Of a stretch of DNA of 64,000 nt, positions 55,836 through 64,000 are shown one piece after another; the first letter of the stretch is position 1, and every line of letters starts with the position of its first letter. The notes beneath the pieces were generated by a model. The model did not search any database. It was given only the letters and a program-made list of their open reading frames with translations, and was not told the DNA's origin. Source of the DNA: Stenotrophomonas sp. BIO128-Bstrain. GTDB lineage: Bacteria; Pseudomonadota; Gammaproteobacteria; Xanthomonadales; Xanthomonadaceae. Both the position numbers and the translations under genes were made by a program. The stretch spans positions 1,612,001-1,676,000 of the forward strand of contig NZ_CP124620.1 in assembly GCF_030128875.1 (NCBI RefSeq), read 5' to 3'.

Positions 55836-58034
55836 ATGTCCTGCTCTCTGCCCCTGAATCCGCGCCGGTTGCGCCCCAACCTGCTGGCCCTGGCCTGCGT
55901 GGCCGCCGCCCTCGTCCCCGCCGCGCACGCCCAGACCGCCACCGACCTGGATGCCGTGCGCGTCAACGCCTATCGCGCCGCCAACAGCACCAGCGGCGCG
56001 ACCAAGACCAGTACCGCCCTGGCGGAAACCCCGCAATCGGTGTCGGTGATCGAGCGCGCCGAGCTCGACGCCCGCGGCGTGCAGTCGCTCAACGATGCGA
56101 TGCGCTACGTCGCTGGCGTCAGCCTGGAAAGCTCGGGCATCGACAACCGCGTGGACGACTTCCGCATCCGCGGCTTCGATGCCGGCAGCTGGTCCAACAA
56201 CGTCACCCTGGACGGGATGCGTGCGCCGCAGGGCAGCCAGTGGAACCGCAGCATGTTCGACAGCTGGAATCTGGAACGCGTGGAAGTACTCAAGGGTCCG
56301 TCCGCCGTGATGTATGGCCAGGTGGCCCCCGGCGGCATGGTCAACCAGGTCAGCAAGACGCCGATGCCGGACCAGGCGCAGCAGTTGCGTCTGGGCGTGG
56401 ATGCGAATGGCCAGTACAGCGCCGCCTTCGACGTCGGTGCCGGCACTGCGGGCGAGGATCACCTGTTCCGCCTGGTCGGCCTGTATCGCGACGGCCAGAC
56501 CCAGATCAAGCGCACCGAACAGCAGCACTGGTTCCTCGCCCCCAGCTACACCTGGCAGCTTGCCGAACGTACACGCCTGACCCTGCTGGGCATGTACCAG
56601 AAGGACGATGGCGGCTCGACCTACCAGTTCCTGCCGGCTGCCGGCACGCTCAACCCGACGGCGTCGGGCTACATGAAGAACAGCACCTTCATTGGCGAGC
56701 CGGACTGGAATACCTTCGACCGCACCCTGTGGACCGCCGGCTGGATGTTCGAGCACCAGTTCAACGACCACCTCACGCTGACCCAGAGCGCGCGGCGCAC
56801 CCATGTCGATTCGCTGTTCCGCAGCGTGGTCACCTTCGGCGCACTCAACGCCGATGGCCGCACCCAGAACCGTCGCGGCGTGATGGGCACCGGCGACTCC
56901 GATGGCGACACCTTCGACACCCGCCTGCAGGCCCGTTTCAGTACCGGCGCGGTGGATCACACCGTACTGCTCGGTTGGGACTGGCAACGTGCGGACTGGG
57001 AGGGCGTGCGCAGTGCCATGAGTAGCCCGCGCCCGATCGACATCTTCAATCCGGTCTATTCGACCTACCGGCCGACAGTGACCACGGAAACCCCGACCGC
57101 CGGCATCAACCGGCAGAGCGGTGTGTATCTGCAGGACCAGCTGGCGCTCGGCAACTGGCGCATGACCCTGGGCGGCCGCTACGACTGGACCAAGGACGAC
57201 AGCAGCAGCGCCAACCGCAATATCGCCACCGGCATCTCCACGCCTGGCGGGCGCAATGTGATCAAGAACGAGGCCTTCACCGGTCGCGCGGGCGTGCTGT
57301 ACGTATTCGAGAACGGGCTGACCCCGTATGTGAGCTACGCCGAATCGTTCCAGCCCTCGACCAAGTCGCCGTTGGACAGCTTCACCCAGACCGCGTTCGA
57401 GCCGGTGACCGGTTCGCAGTGGGAGGCGGGGTTGAAGTACCAGCCCGCCTCGGTGGACGGCCTGGTGACGCTGTCGGTGTACGACCTGCGCCAGCAGAAC
57501 ATGATCGTGGACGATCCGGTGGCGTCGCATCGCAACTGCGGCGCGACGGGCACCGCGACCTGCTCGATCCAGGGCGACGAAGGACGGGTGCGCGGCATCG
57601 AACTGGAAGGCCGGATCACCCCGGTCGAGGGCTTCAGCCTGATCGGCGCCGCCTCGCGGATGGACTCGGAGATGACCCGCTCGGCGCCTTACAAGGGCAA
57701 GGAACTGGCGATGGTGCCCGATTACAGTGCCTCGTTCTGGGCGGACTACACCTTCCAGGCCGGCGCACTGCGGGGCCTGAGCCTGGCGGCGGGCGCGCGC
57801 TACAACGGCGTGAGCTACGGCGACAGCGCCAACCTGTACCGGATTCCGTCCTACACCCTGTTCGATGCGGCGATCCGCTATGACGTGGGCCAGATCGGTG
57901 GCACCCAGGTGCAGCTGGCACTCAATGCCAGCAATCTGTCCGACAAGCGTTTCGTGTCGACCTGCACCGGCGTGTCGTCGTGCTACTACGGCAGCGGCCG
58001 CACCGTGATGGCAACCGCGCGCTTCGGCTGGTAA
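55836..58034 (+). CDS. TonB-dependent siderophore receptor
   Basis: A 732-residue outer-membrane receptor of the FhuA/FpvA-like class. The signal peptide ends AAHAQT. The plug reads LAETPQSVSVIERAELDARGVQSLNDAMRYV in pieces typical of the family, with VEVLKGPSAVMYGQVAPGG, and the barrel ends MATARFGW with a terminal aromatic residue. Its substrate is probably a ferric siderophore. I chose the ATG at 55836, where the signal begins; earlier in-frame starts add an Arg-rich stretch. It converges on the HmuTUV-like genes, separated by a GTAG repeat and a hairpin. Confidence 0.9.
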   Translation: MSCSLPLNPRRLRPNLLALACVAAALVPAAHAQTATDLDAVRVNAYRAANSTSGATKTSTALAETPQSVSVIERAELDARGVQSLNDAMRYVAGVSLESSGIDNRVDDFRIRGFDAGSWSNNVTLDGMRAPQGSQWNRSMFDSWNLERVEVLKGPSAVMYGQVAPGGMVNQVSKTPMPDQAQQLRLGVDANGQYSAAFDVGAGTAGEDHLFRLVGLYRDGQTQIKRTEQQHWFLAPSYTWQLAERTRLTLLGMYQKDDGGSTYQFLPAAGTLNPTASGYMKNSTFIGEPDWNTFDRTLWTAGWMFEHQFNDHLTLTQSARRTHVDSLFRSVVTFGALNADGRTQNRRGVMGTGDSDGDTFDTRLQARFSTGAVDHTVLLGWDWQRADWEGVRSAMSSPRPIDIFNPVYSTYRPTVTTETPTAGINRQSGVYLQDQLALGNWRMTLGGRYDWTKDDSSSANRNIATGISTPGGRNVIKNEAFTGRAGVLYVFENGLTPYVSYAESFQPSTKSPLDSFTQTAFEPVTGSQWEAGLKYQPASVDGLVTLSVYDLRQQNMIVDDPVASHRNCGATGTATCSIQGDEGRVRGIELEGRITPVEGFSLIGAASRMDSEMTRSAPYKGKELAMVPDYSASFWADYTFQAGALRGLSLAAGARYNGVSYGDSANLYRIPSYTLFDAAIRYDVGQIGGTQVQLALNASNLSDKRFVSTCTGVSSCYYGSGRTVMATARFGW

Positions 58035-58052
58035 CCGACCCTCCCGACAACG

Positions 58053-58074
58053 GTAGTGCCGGCCGCTGGCCGGC
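58053..58074 (+). repeat. GTAG-type REP (SMAG-like) element
   Basis: GTAG is followed by a stem of GCCGGCC and GGCCGGC with a 3-base loop. This matches the GTAG-headed palindromic repeats described in Stenotrophomonas maltophilia. It lies just after the receptor stop, a usual place for such elements, and supports the taxonomic guess. Confidence 0.75.
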
Positions 58075-58092
58075 GCCCGTCACACATTCAAC

Positions 58093-58115
58093 GCGCCGGG
58101 AGAAATACCCGGCGC
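58093..58115. terminator. Hairpin between convergent receptor and ABC genes
   Basis: GCGCCGGG and CCCGGCGC form a perfect 8-bp stem with a 7-base loop, touching the stop of the ABC ATPase gene. It probably ends transcription from one or both sides, though no T-run follows on the minus side. Confidence 0.5.
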
Positions 58116-58882
58116 TAGGGATCGGTCACCACGACCAGCGGGACATCACGCTGCGGGTGACGCAGCACCAGCACCGGTTGCTGGTAGACCCGCTCGATAT
58201 GCTCACGGGTCAGCACCTCGGTCGGTGTGCCATCGGCCGCCACGCGGCCCTGTTCCAGCAGCACGATCCGGTCGGCATAGGCGGCGGCCAGATTCAGATC
58301 GTGCAGCACCACGATCACGCAGGCGCCGGCATCGGCCAGTTCACGGACCGCGCGCAGCGTGCGTTCCTGATGGCGCAGATCCAGTGCAGCGGTGGGTTCG
58401 TCCAGCAGCAGCACCGGCGTATCCTGGGTCAGCACGCGGGCGAAGGTCGTGCGCGCCGCCTCGCCACCGGACAGATGCTCCACCTCCCGCTCGATCAAGG
58501 CGTGCAGGTCCGCACGCGCCAGCGCGTCGGCGATGCAGGCTGCGTCTTTCACCGGATCCGGCGGATGCGGCAGGCGGCCCATCGCGACCACTTCGTGCAC
58601 ACGGAAGGCAAAACGGACCGCATGCTCCTGCGGCATCACCGCGCGCTCGCGGGCCAGCGCTTTGGCCTTCCACGCGGCCAACGGCTGCCCCTGCAGCAGC
58701 ACCTCGCCCTGCTCGGCCGCCAGATCACCTGCGGCCACCGCCAGCAGCGTCGATTTGCCCGCACCGTTGGGACCGACCAGTGCCGTCACCGAGCCGGGCA
58801 GGAAGTCCAGCGTGATGTCATCCAGGATGCGCCGCGCACCGCGGCTCAGCTGCACCGACCGCAGCTGCAACAGCGCGCTCAT
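58115..58882 (-). CDS. hmuV: Heme/siderophore ABC transporter ATPase, HmuV-like
   Basis: A 255-residue ATPase. Walker A is GPNGAGKST, the signature LSGGEAAR, Walker B VLLLDEPTAALD and the switch His in VVLHDLNLAAAY. It powers the permease of the FecCD type. I chose the ATG at 58882 since it overlaps the permease stop by four bases (ATGA), while a longer start adds 12 odd residues. It is the last gene of the iron operon. Confidence 0.92.
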   Translation of the reverse strand: MSALLQLRSVQLSRGARRILDDITLDFLPGSVTALVGPNGAGKSTLLAVAAGDLAAEQGEVLLQGQPLAAWKAKALARERAVMPQEHAVRFAFRVHEVVAMGRLPHPPDPVKDAACIADALARADLHALIEREVEHLSGGEAARTTFARVLTQDTPVLLLDEPTAALDLRHQERTLRAVRELADAGACVIVVLHDLNLAAAYADRIVLLEQGRVAADGTPTEVLTREHIERVYQQPVLVLRHPQRDVPLVVVTDP

Positions 58883-59922
58883 GAACCGCTCCGGTGGCGC
58901 TGGCGCATCACCAGCCACAGGAAGAACGGCGCGCCGAGCGCGGCAGAGAACAGCCCCAGCGGAATCTCCGATGGCGGATCGAGCGTGCGCGCGGCGGTAT
59001 CGGCGACCACGATCAGCAGGGCACCGGCTACGGCCGAGACCGGCAGCAGCCAGCGATGGCCCGGACCGACCAGCAGACGTACCACGTGCGGCACGACCAG
59101 ACCCACGAAACCAATCGAGCCGGCGAAGGCAACCGCAGCGCCCACCAGCAATGCACTGAAGGCAATCAGCTTGAGCCGGGTGCGTTTTACATCCAGGCCC
59201 AGGTGCTGGGCCTGGCGCTCACCGAGGGCGAGCATGTCCAGTGGCGTCGCCAGGCGCAACAGGGCGATCGTGCCGAGCACGAACACCGGCGCCACTGCGA
59301 TCACATCCATCCAGTCGGCCTGGGCCAGCGAGCCCATCTGCCAGAACACCAGCGACTGCAGTTCGCTCTCGCTGGCGATGTAGGTCAGGAAGCCGATCAC
59401 GGCCGAGCAGAACGCGGCGATCGCGATGCCGACCAGCAGCAAGGTCGCCGTGCCGCTGCCCTGCCCCGGCCGTGCCAGCAGGTAGGTCAGCGTGATCGCG
59501 CCACCGGCACCGGCAAACGCCGCCAGCGGCAACGTCCAGGCGCCGAAAGCACCGGCACCCAGCACGATGGCCGAGACCGCACCCAGGGCAGCGCCCTGGG
59601 TCACACCGACAATGCCGGGGTCGGCCAGCGGATTACCGAACAGGCCCTGCAGGCTCGCACCGGCCATCGCCAGTGCGGCGCCCACCATCGCGCCCAGCAA
59701 GGCACGCGGAATCCGCAGCTGCCACACCACGGCCAGATCGCGGGTGCTGACGCTGGCCGGATCGACCAGCCCCAGCTTCACCCCGATCGCCTGCAGCACC
59801 TCCATCGGTGGGAGCCGCAACGGACCCACCGCGAAGGATGCGATCACCGCGATCAGCAGACCGATCGCGGCCCAGATCAACACCGTCGCGCCACGGCGAC
59901 GCGCAGGACTCAACACCGCCAT
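58879..59922 (-). CDS. hmuU: Heme/siderophore ABC transporter permease, HmuU-like
   Basis: A 347-residue inner-membrane permease of the BtuC/FecCD family with about ten helices. Typical strings are RIPRALLGAMVGAALAMAGASLQGLFGNPLADPGIVGV and GSIGFVGLVVPHVVRLLVG in parts. It forms a dimer that takes substrate from the periplasmic binding protein and moves it into the cytoplasm. It follows the binding-protein gene by 11 bases. Confidence 0.93.
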   Translation of the reverse strand: MAVLSPARRRGATVLIWAAIGLLIAVIASFAVGPLRLPPMEVLQAIGVKLGLVDPASVSTRDLAVVWQLRIPRALLGAMVGAALAMAGASLQGLFGNPLADPGIVGVTQGAALGAVSAIVLGAGAFGAWTLPLAAFAGAGGAITLTYLLARPGQGSGTATLLLVGIAIAAFCSAVIGFLTYIASESELQSLVFWQMGSLAQADWMDVIAVAPVFVLGTIALLRLATPLDMLALGERQAQHLGLDVKRTRLKLIAFSALLVGAAVAFAGSIGFVGLVVPHVVRLLVGPGHRWLLPVSAVAGALLIVVADTAARTLDPPSEIPLGLFSAALGAPFFLWLVMRQRHRSGS

Positions 59923-59933
59923 GCCTTACGCCC

Positions 59934-60968
59934 TCACGGGCGCGGCACCGTGGCGAAGGCGGCCGCCAGCGCGACCGCGCCACTGCCGGAAGCGACGCTG
60001 GCCGATTTCAGTTCCACATCCGGCATCACCCACACGCGGTTGGCTGCGCCGGCCGGCGTCTGGCGCAGCGTCGGATACGCGCGCCACAGACCCGCCTGGC
60101 CACCGAACAGGGCCAGATCGTTCTCGGTCACCAGGATCACGTCGGGCGCCGCCGCCACCACGCCTTCATTGCTCAACGCGGAATAGTTGGCCACGCCGGC
60201 TTCATCGCCGATGTTGATGCCACCGGCCAGCGTGATCAGTTTGCCCGAGGCGCTGTCCGAGCCGGCCACCGTCGGCGCACCGCCGGCACCGGTCGCGGAA
60301 ACATGGATCACGCGCGGATGCCACGCCAGCGCGGCACCACTCGCCTTGGCCGCATCCAGCTGAGACTGCACCTTCGAGGCCAGCGCTTCACCCTGCTCGG
60401 CCATGCCGACCGCCGCGGCGACCTTGCGCACCTTGTCGGCCGCCGGCTGCAGATCGTCGACGATCACCGCCGCCTCGCCCGCGCCACGCAGCTTGGCGGC
60501 CAGATCGGAATGGCGACGCAGGCTGTTGCCCAGGAACAGGGTGCCCTGCAGGCTCAACACGCCTTCCACGCCGGTGGTGCGGTTGAACAGGAATTGTTTG
60601 GGGGCCTTGCGGCCGGACTCGGTGGCCGAGCGCAGCGGCGCGGCGTACACCTGATCATCCAGGCCAAGGGCTTCGAGCACGGCGATGATGTCATCCCCAC
60701 CGGCGATGATCTTCGAGGTATCGGTCACCGTCGTGGCCACGCCATCGTCGGAGGTGACCTGCGCCGGCAACTGCTGGGTGGCGCCCTCGATGTCCGGCAC
60801 GTCCACGCCCACCACGCGCTGCCAACCCTCCGGCAGTGCTTCGGCGGACTGCGCGACGGGTGCCGCAGCGGCGTCGGCGGCAGGGGCGGCGGGCTCTTTC
60901 GAGCAACCGGCGATCACCGCGACCAGGGACAGGGCCAGCAGGCTGCGGCGGACATCATTGGACTTCAT
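59934..60968 (-). CDS. hmuT: Heme/siderophore-binding lipoprotein, HmuT-like
   Basis: A 344-residue periplasmic binding protein of the BtuF/HmuT fold. The signal ends VIAGCSKE, a lipobox. After an Ala-rich linker come two lobes: KIIAGGDDIIAVLEALGLDDQVYA, and ASGKLITLAGGINIGDEAG and PDVILVTENDLALFGG. The layout fits HmuT, but heme or another iron complex cannot be told apart by sequence reading alone. It is followed by the permease gene in the same operon. Confidence 0.85.
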   Translation of the reverse strand: MKSNDVRRSLLALSLVAVIAGCSKEPAAPAADAAAAPVAQSAEALPEGWQRVVGVDVPDIEGATQQLPAQVTSDDGVATTVTDTSKIIAGGDDIIAVLEALGLDDQVYAAPLRSATESGRKAPKQFLFNRTTGVEGVLSLQGTLFLGNSLRRHSDLAAKLRGAGEAAVIVDDLQPAADKVRKVAAAVGMAEQGEALASKVQSQLDAAKASGAALAWHPRVIHVSATGAGGAPTVAGSDSASGKLITLAGGINIGDEAGVANYSALSNEGVVAAAPDVILVTENDLALFGGQAGLWRAYPTLRQTPAGAANRVWVMPDVELKSASVASGSGAVALAAAFATVPRP

Positions 60969-61037
60969 GGCAGTTCCTCTTCAATCAGAACGGCGGGGCT
61001 GTCTGCCCCGCCGTCAAAGCAACGCAGTGCGCTGAAC

Positions 61038-62420
61038 TCAGTTCGCGCGGGTGCTGATGCGGGTGATGCGGTCGCCCTTGGGGTCCTGGGCATCACGCGA
61101 CTTGTTGACGGCAAACACGTTGCCCTTGCCATCCTCACGCACATGGTTCGGGAAGGTGCCGCCATCCAGGTTGCCGACCACCTTGCCGTTGCCATCGACC
61201 ACCGTCACCGTGCCGGCGCCGCGATTGGTCACGTAGGCCAGCTTGGAGACCGGCTCGAACGCCACGTTCAGCGCACCCGCGCCGACCGGCACGTCGTGCA
61301 GCACCTTGCCGCTGGCGACATCGACGATCAACAGGTTGTCGGTGCCCTGGGAGGCCACGTACAGGCGACCCGCCGCGGCATCATAGGCAACGCCGGAGGC
61401 GCTGATCGAGTTGCCCAGATCGATGACCTTCTCCACCTTGCCGGTGGTGGTGTCGATCACGGCCGCTTCGGGCGTGCCGATGCTGACGGTGAACAGCTTG
61501 CCGGACGCTTCATCCAGCACCAGGCTCATCGGGACGAACTTCTTGTCGTCCACGCCCGAGGCCAGGGTGATCGGCTCCAGCGGCTGCAGGGTGCGGGCAT
61601 CGAACACCGAGAGATGATCCTCGCCGGCGGCCGAGGCGAACACCTTGCCATGACGTCCATCGACCACGATGTCGCGGGCATGCGGTACGGCGCCGACATC
61701 GAACTGGCGCACCAGCGACAGATCCTTCTGGCGATACACGGCCACGGTGTCCTGGCGGGTGTTGGTGACCCACACGTTGCCGTTGGCATCATCCACGCCC
61801 ACGCCATACACCGCGAACACCGCACCGCCCTTGCCACCCGGAACTTCAGCCGGGGTGATCCTGGCGGTGACCTTCAGGCTCTTCGGGTCGAGCTTGAGCA
61901 GCTGCGACTGGGTCACCGGCGGGCGACCGACGGCGGCAGTGACGAACACCGCGTTGCTGGCCGCGCTGTACGCGGACTGGTACAGCCCCTGGACCAGCTT
62001 GGCCGAGGTCTGGTTGAAGTTCTGCTGGCCGCTCAGCGGCAGGTTCGGCGAAACGCGCAGCGACAACACCGTCGCCGCGGACGGCTGGCTGGCACGCACG
62101 ATCACCGGCTGCTGGCCGGGCACGGCATCGGAGGGAATCGCTACCTTGCCCTTGAAGTTGCCCTCGGCATCGACCACGTACGGGGTGGCATTGAGCACCG
62201 TCTCGCCACGCAGCAGGGTGACCTGCTGGCCCGGCACGAACTGACGGCCGATCACCTCGGCATCGCTGCCCGGCACCACGTTCTGGCCGCGGCTGACCAC
62301 TTCGCCGCGGAAGCCGTTGGCCGGGGCATCGAAGACAGGCTGCGCGAACAGCGACGGGCTGGCCAAGGACAGCGCGAGGGCCAGGGTGGCGACACGCGGG
62401 AGGGATTTCAGGGTGTACAT
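61038..62420 (-). CDS. Secreted YncE-like beta-propeller protein
   Basis: A 460-residue periplasmic protein with signal peptide ending SPSLFAQ. An N-terminal beta-sandwich (about 25-130) is followed by a seven-bladed propeller whose blades repeat patterns such as VAVYRQKDLSLVRQFDVGAVPHARDIVVD, in the YncE/YVTN manner. E. coli yncE is controlled by Fur, and here the gene sits inside an iron operon behind a Fur-box-like site. A role in iron-complex handling at the outer membrane is inferred only. Confidence 0.82.
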   Translation of the reverse strand: MYTLKSLPRVATLALALSLASPSLFAQPVFDAPANGFRGEVVSRGQNVVPGSDAEVIGRQFVPGQQVTLLRGETVLNATPYVVDAEGNFKGKVAIPSDAVPGQQPVIVRASQPSAATVLSLRVSPNLPLSGQQNFNQTSAKLVQGLYQSAYSAASNAVFVTAAVGRPPVTQSQLLKLDPKSLKVTARITPAEVPGGKGGAVFAVYGVGVDDANGNVWVTNTRQDTVAVYRQKDLSLVRQFDVGAVPHARDIVVDGRHGKVFASAAGEDHLSVFDARTLQPLEPITLASGVDDKKFVPMSLVLDEASGKLFTVSIGTPEAAVIDTTTGKVEKVIDLGNSISASGVAYDAAAGRLYVASQGTDNLLIVDVASGKVLHDVPVGAGALNVAFEPVSKLAYVTNRGAGTVTVVDGNGKVVGNLDGGTFPNHVREDGKGNVFAVNKSRDAQDPKGDRITRISTRAN

Positions 62421-62541
62421 CAGCAGACTCCTTCTGTTGGGGGCGCGCCGGTTGGCGCGTTGTCACAGTGCTTGCCTTGGCGTGGCCGCGGTCCGTTGCG
62501 GCGGTGGCACAAGGCCACGGAACTGCCTGGGTATCGAAAAA

Positions 62542-63549
62542 TCAGGGCGCCGGCGCGGGCGTGCCGCTGCGATCGGCGATGCCGTACAGCTGGCTCAGCG
62601 TGGCCTTGAGCGAGGCCGGCAGCATCGGCCCATGGCCAAGGCCGGGGAACTCGCGGTACTGCACCGTCAGGCCGGGCACTTCCGCCAACCGGCTGGCCAG
62701 CTGCTGCGCGGCATCCGGGGTCGCGCCGCCGATGCGGCGCAGGTGCGCGACCACGCGCGGATTGGTCATGTCGCGCACACCGCGGTTGCCCGTGCGCTCG
62801 TCACCGCCGAGCATCACCGTCACCTGCGCCGGCTGGCTCTGGTTGTTGGCGATGAACTGGCGTTCCATGTCGCCCAGCGGTGCGCCCTGGCTCCACCACA
62901 GTGACGGGCTGGCCGACACGTAATGCTGGAAGGCGGCCGGCCGGGTATACAGCGTACTGACTACGAACAGACCGCCGAGCGAATGGCCCCACAGCGACTG
63001 CTGCTGCAGATCGATGCTCGCGCGGCGCTGCACTTCCGGCTTGATCCGGCGTTCGATCAGATCCAGAAACGCATATGCACCGCCACCGCTGGACTGCGAC
63101 GTGCCGTTCTCATCGTCGGCGGTGTCGATCCATGCGGTGTAATCGCGGGTACGGGCGGGCGAATCGATGCGCAGGTCGTTGTCGTAACCGATGAACACCA
63201 GCACCGGCGCGGCGTGCGCGGCCAGGTCGGCCAGCATGGCCTGGTCCAGCACCATCGCCGCGGCATTGCCATCCAGCATGTACAGCACCGGGGCGGGCGT
63301 AGCGGCCGCCTTGGCCGGGACACCGATGTTCACGCGCCAGCGTCGGGCCTTGTCGGGGCTGTCCAGCACGAAATGTTCAAAGCGATAGCTCTGCGCCGGC
63401 TGGTCCAGCACCGTCTCGCCAACCTTCTGTTCGGGATTGCGCTGCTGCGCCGCCGCGGGCGACAACGCGGCCATGCCGATGGCGGTGGCCACGCCCAGCG
63501 TGCGCAGCCACGGCGATACGGAAGAGATCAGGGAGGAAGAAACGATCAT
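62542..63549 (-). CDS. Periplasmic siderophore esterase-like hydrolase, IroE/BesA-like
   Basis: A 335-residue exported protein with a signal ending SPAAAQ. It is an alpha/beta hydrolase of the putative esterase family (Fes, IroE, BesA). The oxyanion region reads VLYMLDGNAAAMV, the nucleophile Ser is in LWGHSLGGLFV, and the C-terminal His is in GLGHGPMLP. Such enzymes open catecholate tri-lactone siderophores to release iron. It is the first gene of the operon, 44 bases from the Fur-box-like site, and is followed by the propeller and the ABC genes. Confidence 0.85.
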   Translation of the reverse strand: MIVSSSLISSVSPWLRTLGVATAIGMAALSPAAAQQRNPEQKVGETVLDQPAQSYRFEHFVLDSPDKARRWRVNIGVPAKAAATPAPVLYMLDGNAAAMVLDQAMLADLAAHAAPVLVFIGYDNDLRIDSPARTRDYTAWIDTADDENGTSQSSGGGAYAFLDLIERRIKPEVQRRASIDLQQQSLWGHSLGGLFVVSTLYTRPAAFQHYVSASPSLWWSQGAPLGDMERQFIANNQSQPAQVTVMLGGDERTGNRGVRDMTNPRVVAHLRRIGGATPDAAQQLASRLAEVPGLTVQYREFPGLGHGPMLPASLKATLSQLYGIADRSGTPAPAP

Positions 63550-63592
63550 GACAACCCGAAGCGAGAGACAGTGCTATCCCGCCAGTGTAACT

Positions 63593-63611
63593 CAAATGAG
63601 AATGGGTATCA
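63593..63611 (-). promoter_or_regulatory. Fur-box-like operator of the iron operon
   Basis: CAAATGAGAATGGGTATCA resembles the Fur consensus; on the minus strand TGATACCCATTCTCATTTG fits the inverted 7-1-7 pattern except for the CCC core. It lies 44-62 bases upstream of the esterase start, the right place to repress the operon when iron is plentiful. Confidence 0.65.
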
Positions 63612-63658
63612 CTGACGTTGCGCTGAGCGCCCTGCCATCGCGCTCGCCATGCACGGGC

Positions 63659-64000
63659 TCAGCGCGCGCAATCGCCCGACGCCTTGCGCGCCGCGCCCAC
63701 CGTCGCACCGCCCTTGCCGGCGACGGACATCCAGCCCTTAAGCGGGAAGGTGTCCGGCAGCGACGCTGCCATCGGCGCCGAGCCGATCACCAGCTCCCGC
63801 CAGGTACCCACCGGCTCCAGTTCGGCCAGCCGCGCGGCCTGGTCGTCATCGGTACTGATTACGTCATCCGCCCCGGAGGGCGCCTTGGCGGTCGTCCCGG
63901 TCTTGGTGGCCCTGATCCGCAGATCGCCACTGGTCGCACTGGTCATCGCCACCGCGTAGTGCTCCTTGCCATAGGCCCACGGCGTTTCGTGCTGCACGCT
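63659..64000 (-). CDS. Hypothetical protein, cut by the window edge
   Basis: A frame of 113 codons is open to the edge of the window; an ATG is present at 63997 but the true start may lie beyond. It ends ASGDCAR. The sequence includes ATSGDLRIRATKTGTT and LEPVGTWRELVIGSAP, with no membrane segment visible. Family not recognised. It is upstream of the iron operon on the same strand with 109 bases between, including the Fur-box-like site, so it is probably a separate unit. Confidence 0.45.
   Translation of the reverse strand, partial: SVQHETPWAYGKEHYAVAMTSATSGDLRIRATKTGTTAKAPSGADDVISTDDDQAARLAELEPVGTWRELVIGSAPMAASLPDTFPLKGWMSVAGKGGATVGAARKASGDCAR

Noticed and set aside
55725..57530. 601-codon minus-strand frame inside the siderophore receptor
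   Set aside because: Antisense shadow; the plus-strand receptor has signal, plug and barrel motifs throughout.
59808..62609. 933-codon plus-strand frame across the ABC transporter operon
   Set aside because: It crosses four real genes in antisense and shows no domain or signal peptide.

Overview
The window is GC-rich DNA from a gammaproteobacterium of the Xanthomonadaceae, most likely Stenotrophomonas or a close relative. The gene content fits: an NdvB-type glucan synthase, many TonB-dependent receptors and paired RND metal pumps. So does a GTAG-headed stem-loop at 58053-58074, which matches the SMAG/REP elements described in S. maltophilia. No tRNA, rRNA or CRISPR array was seen.

Region 1 (1-14.5 kb) reads entirely on the minus strand and looks like an accessory metal and envelope-stress island. 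One operon runs czcI-like, czcC, czcB, czcA, a P-type metal ATPase, an OmpR-type regulator and a membrane protein cut by the window edge. Upstream lies a second operon: another small His/Cys-rich secreted protein, an ArnT-like transferase, an EptA-type phosphoethanolamine transferase and DgkA. That operon has a promoter with MerR-family geometry (14425-14456). The two operons thus join metal efflux to cationic modification of lipid A, and each starts with a copy of the same small metal-binding-type protein.

Region 2 (14.5-18.7 kb) is a scarred junction. It holds a quinone oxidoreductase pseudogene with a nonsense codon and a lost 3' end, a DsbA/FrnE-like gene missing its 5' end, a complete IS3-family element without target duplication, and short, partly broken ORFs.

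Region 3 (18.7-29.5 kb) is a redox and hydrolase cluster: two aldo/keto reductases, a flavodoxin-like protein, a cupin-carboxymuconolactone decarboxylase fusion, two alpha/beta hydrolases, an NTF2-like protein, a short-chain dehydrogenase, a ChaN/EreA-like protein and two paralogous LysR regulators. A shared 11-bp motif lies near three of its promoters.

Region 4 (29.6-47 kb) holds a 2903-residue cyclic beta-glucan synthase with a coupled small protein, then a second czcCBA-type operon whose czcA is frameshifted. That operon is divergent from its own two-component system, and three tandem 11-bp repeats lie between them.

Region 5 (47-64 kb) holds an Oar-like receptor, a thioredoxin-like lipoprotein and an M14-type peptidase. 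An EF-G paralogue follows, whose leader has two short peptides with good ribosome binding sites, a terminator and a candidate antiterminator. The window ends with an iron cluster: a siderophore-type receptor converging on esterase, beta-propeller and HmuTUV-like ABC genes behind a Fur-box-like site.
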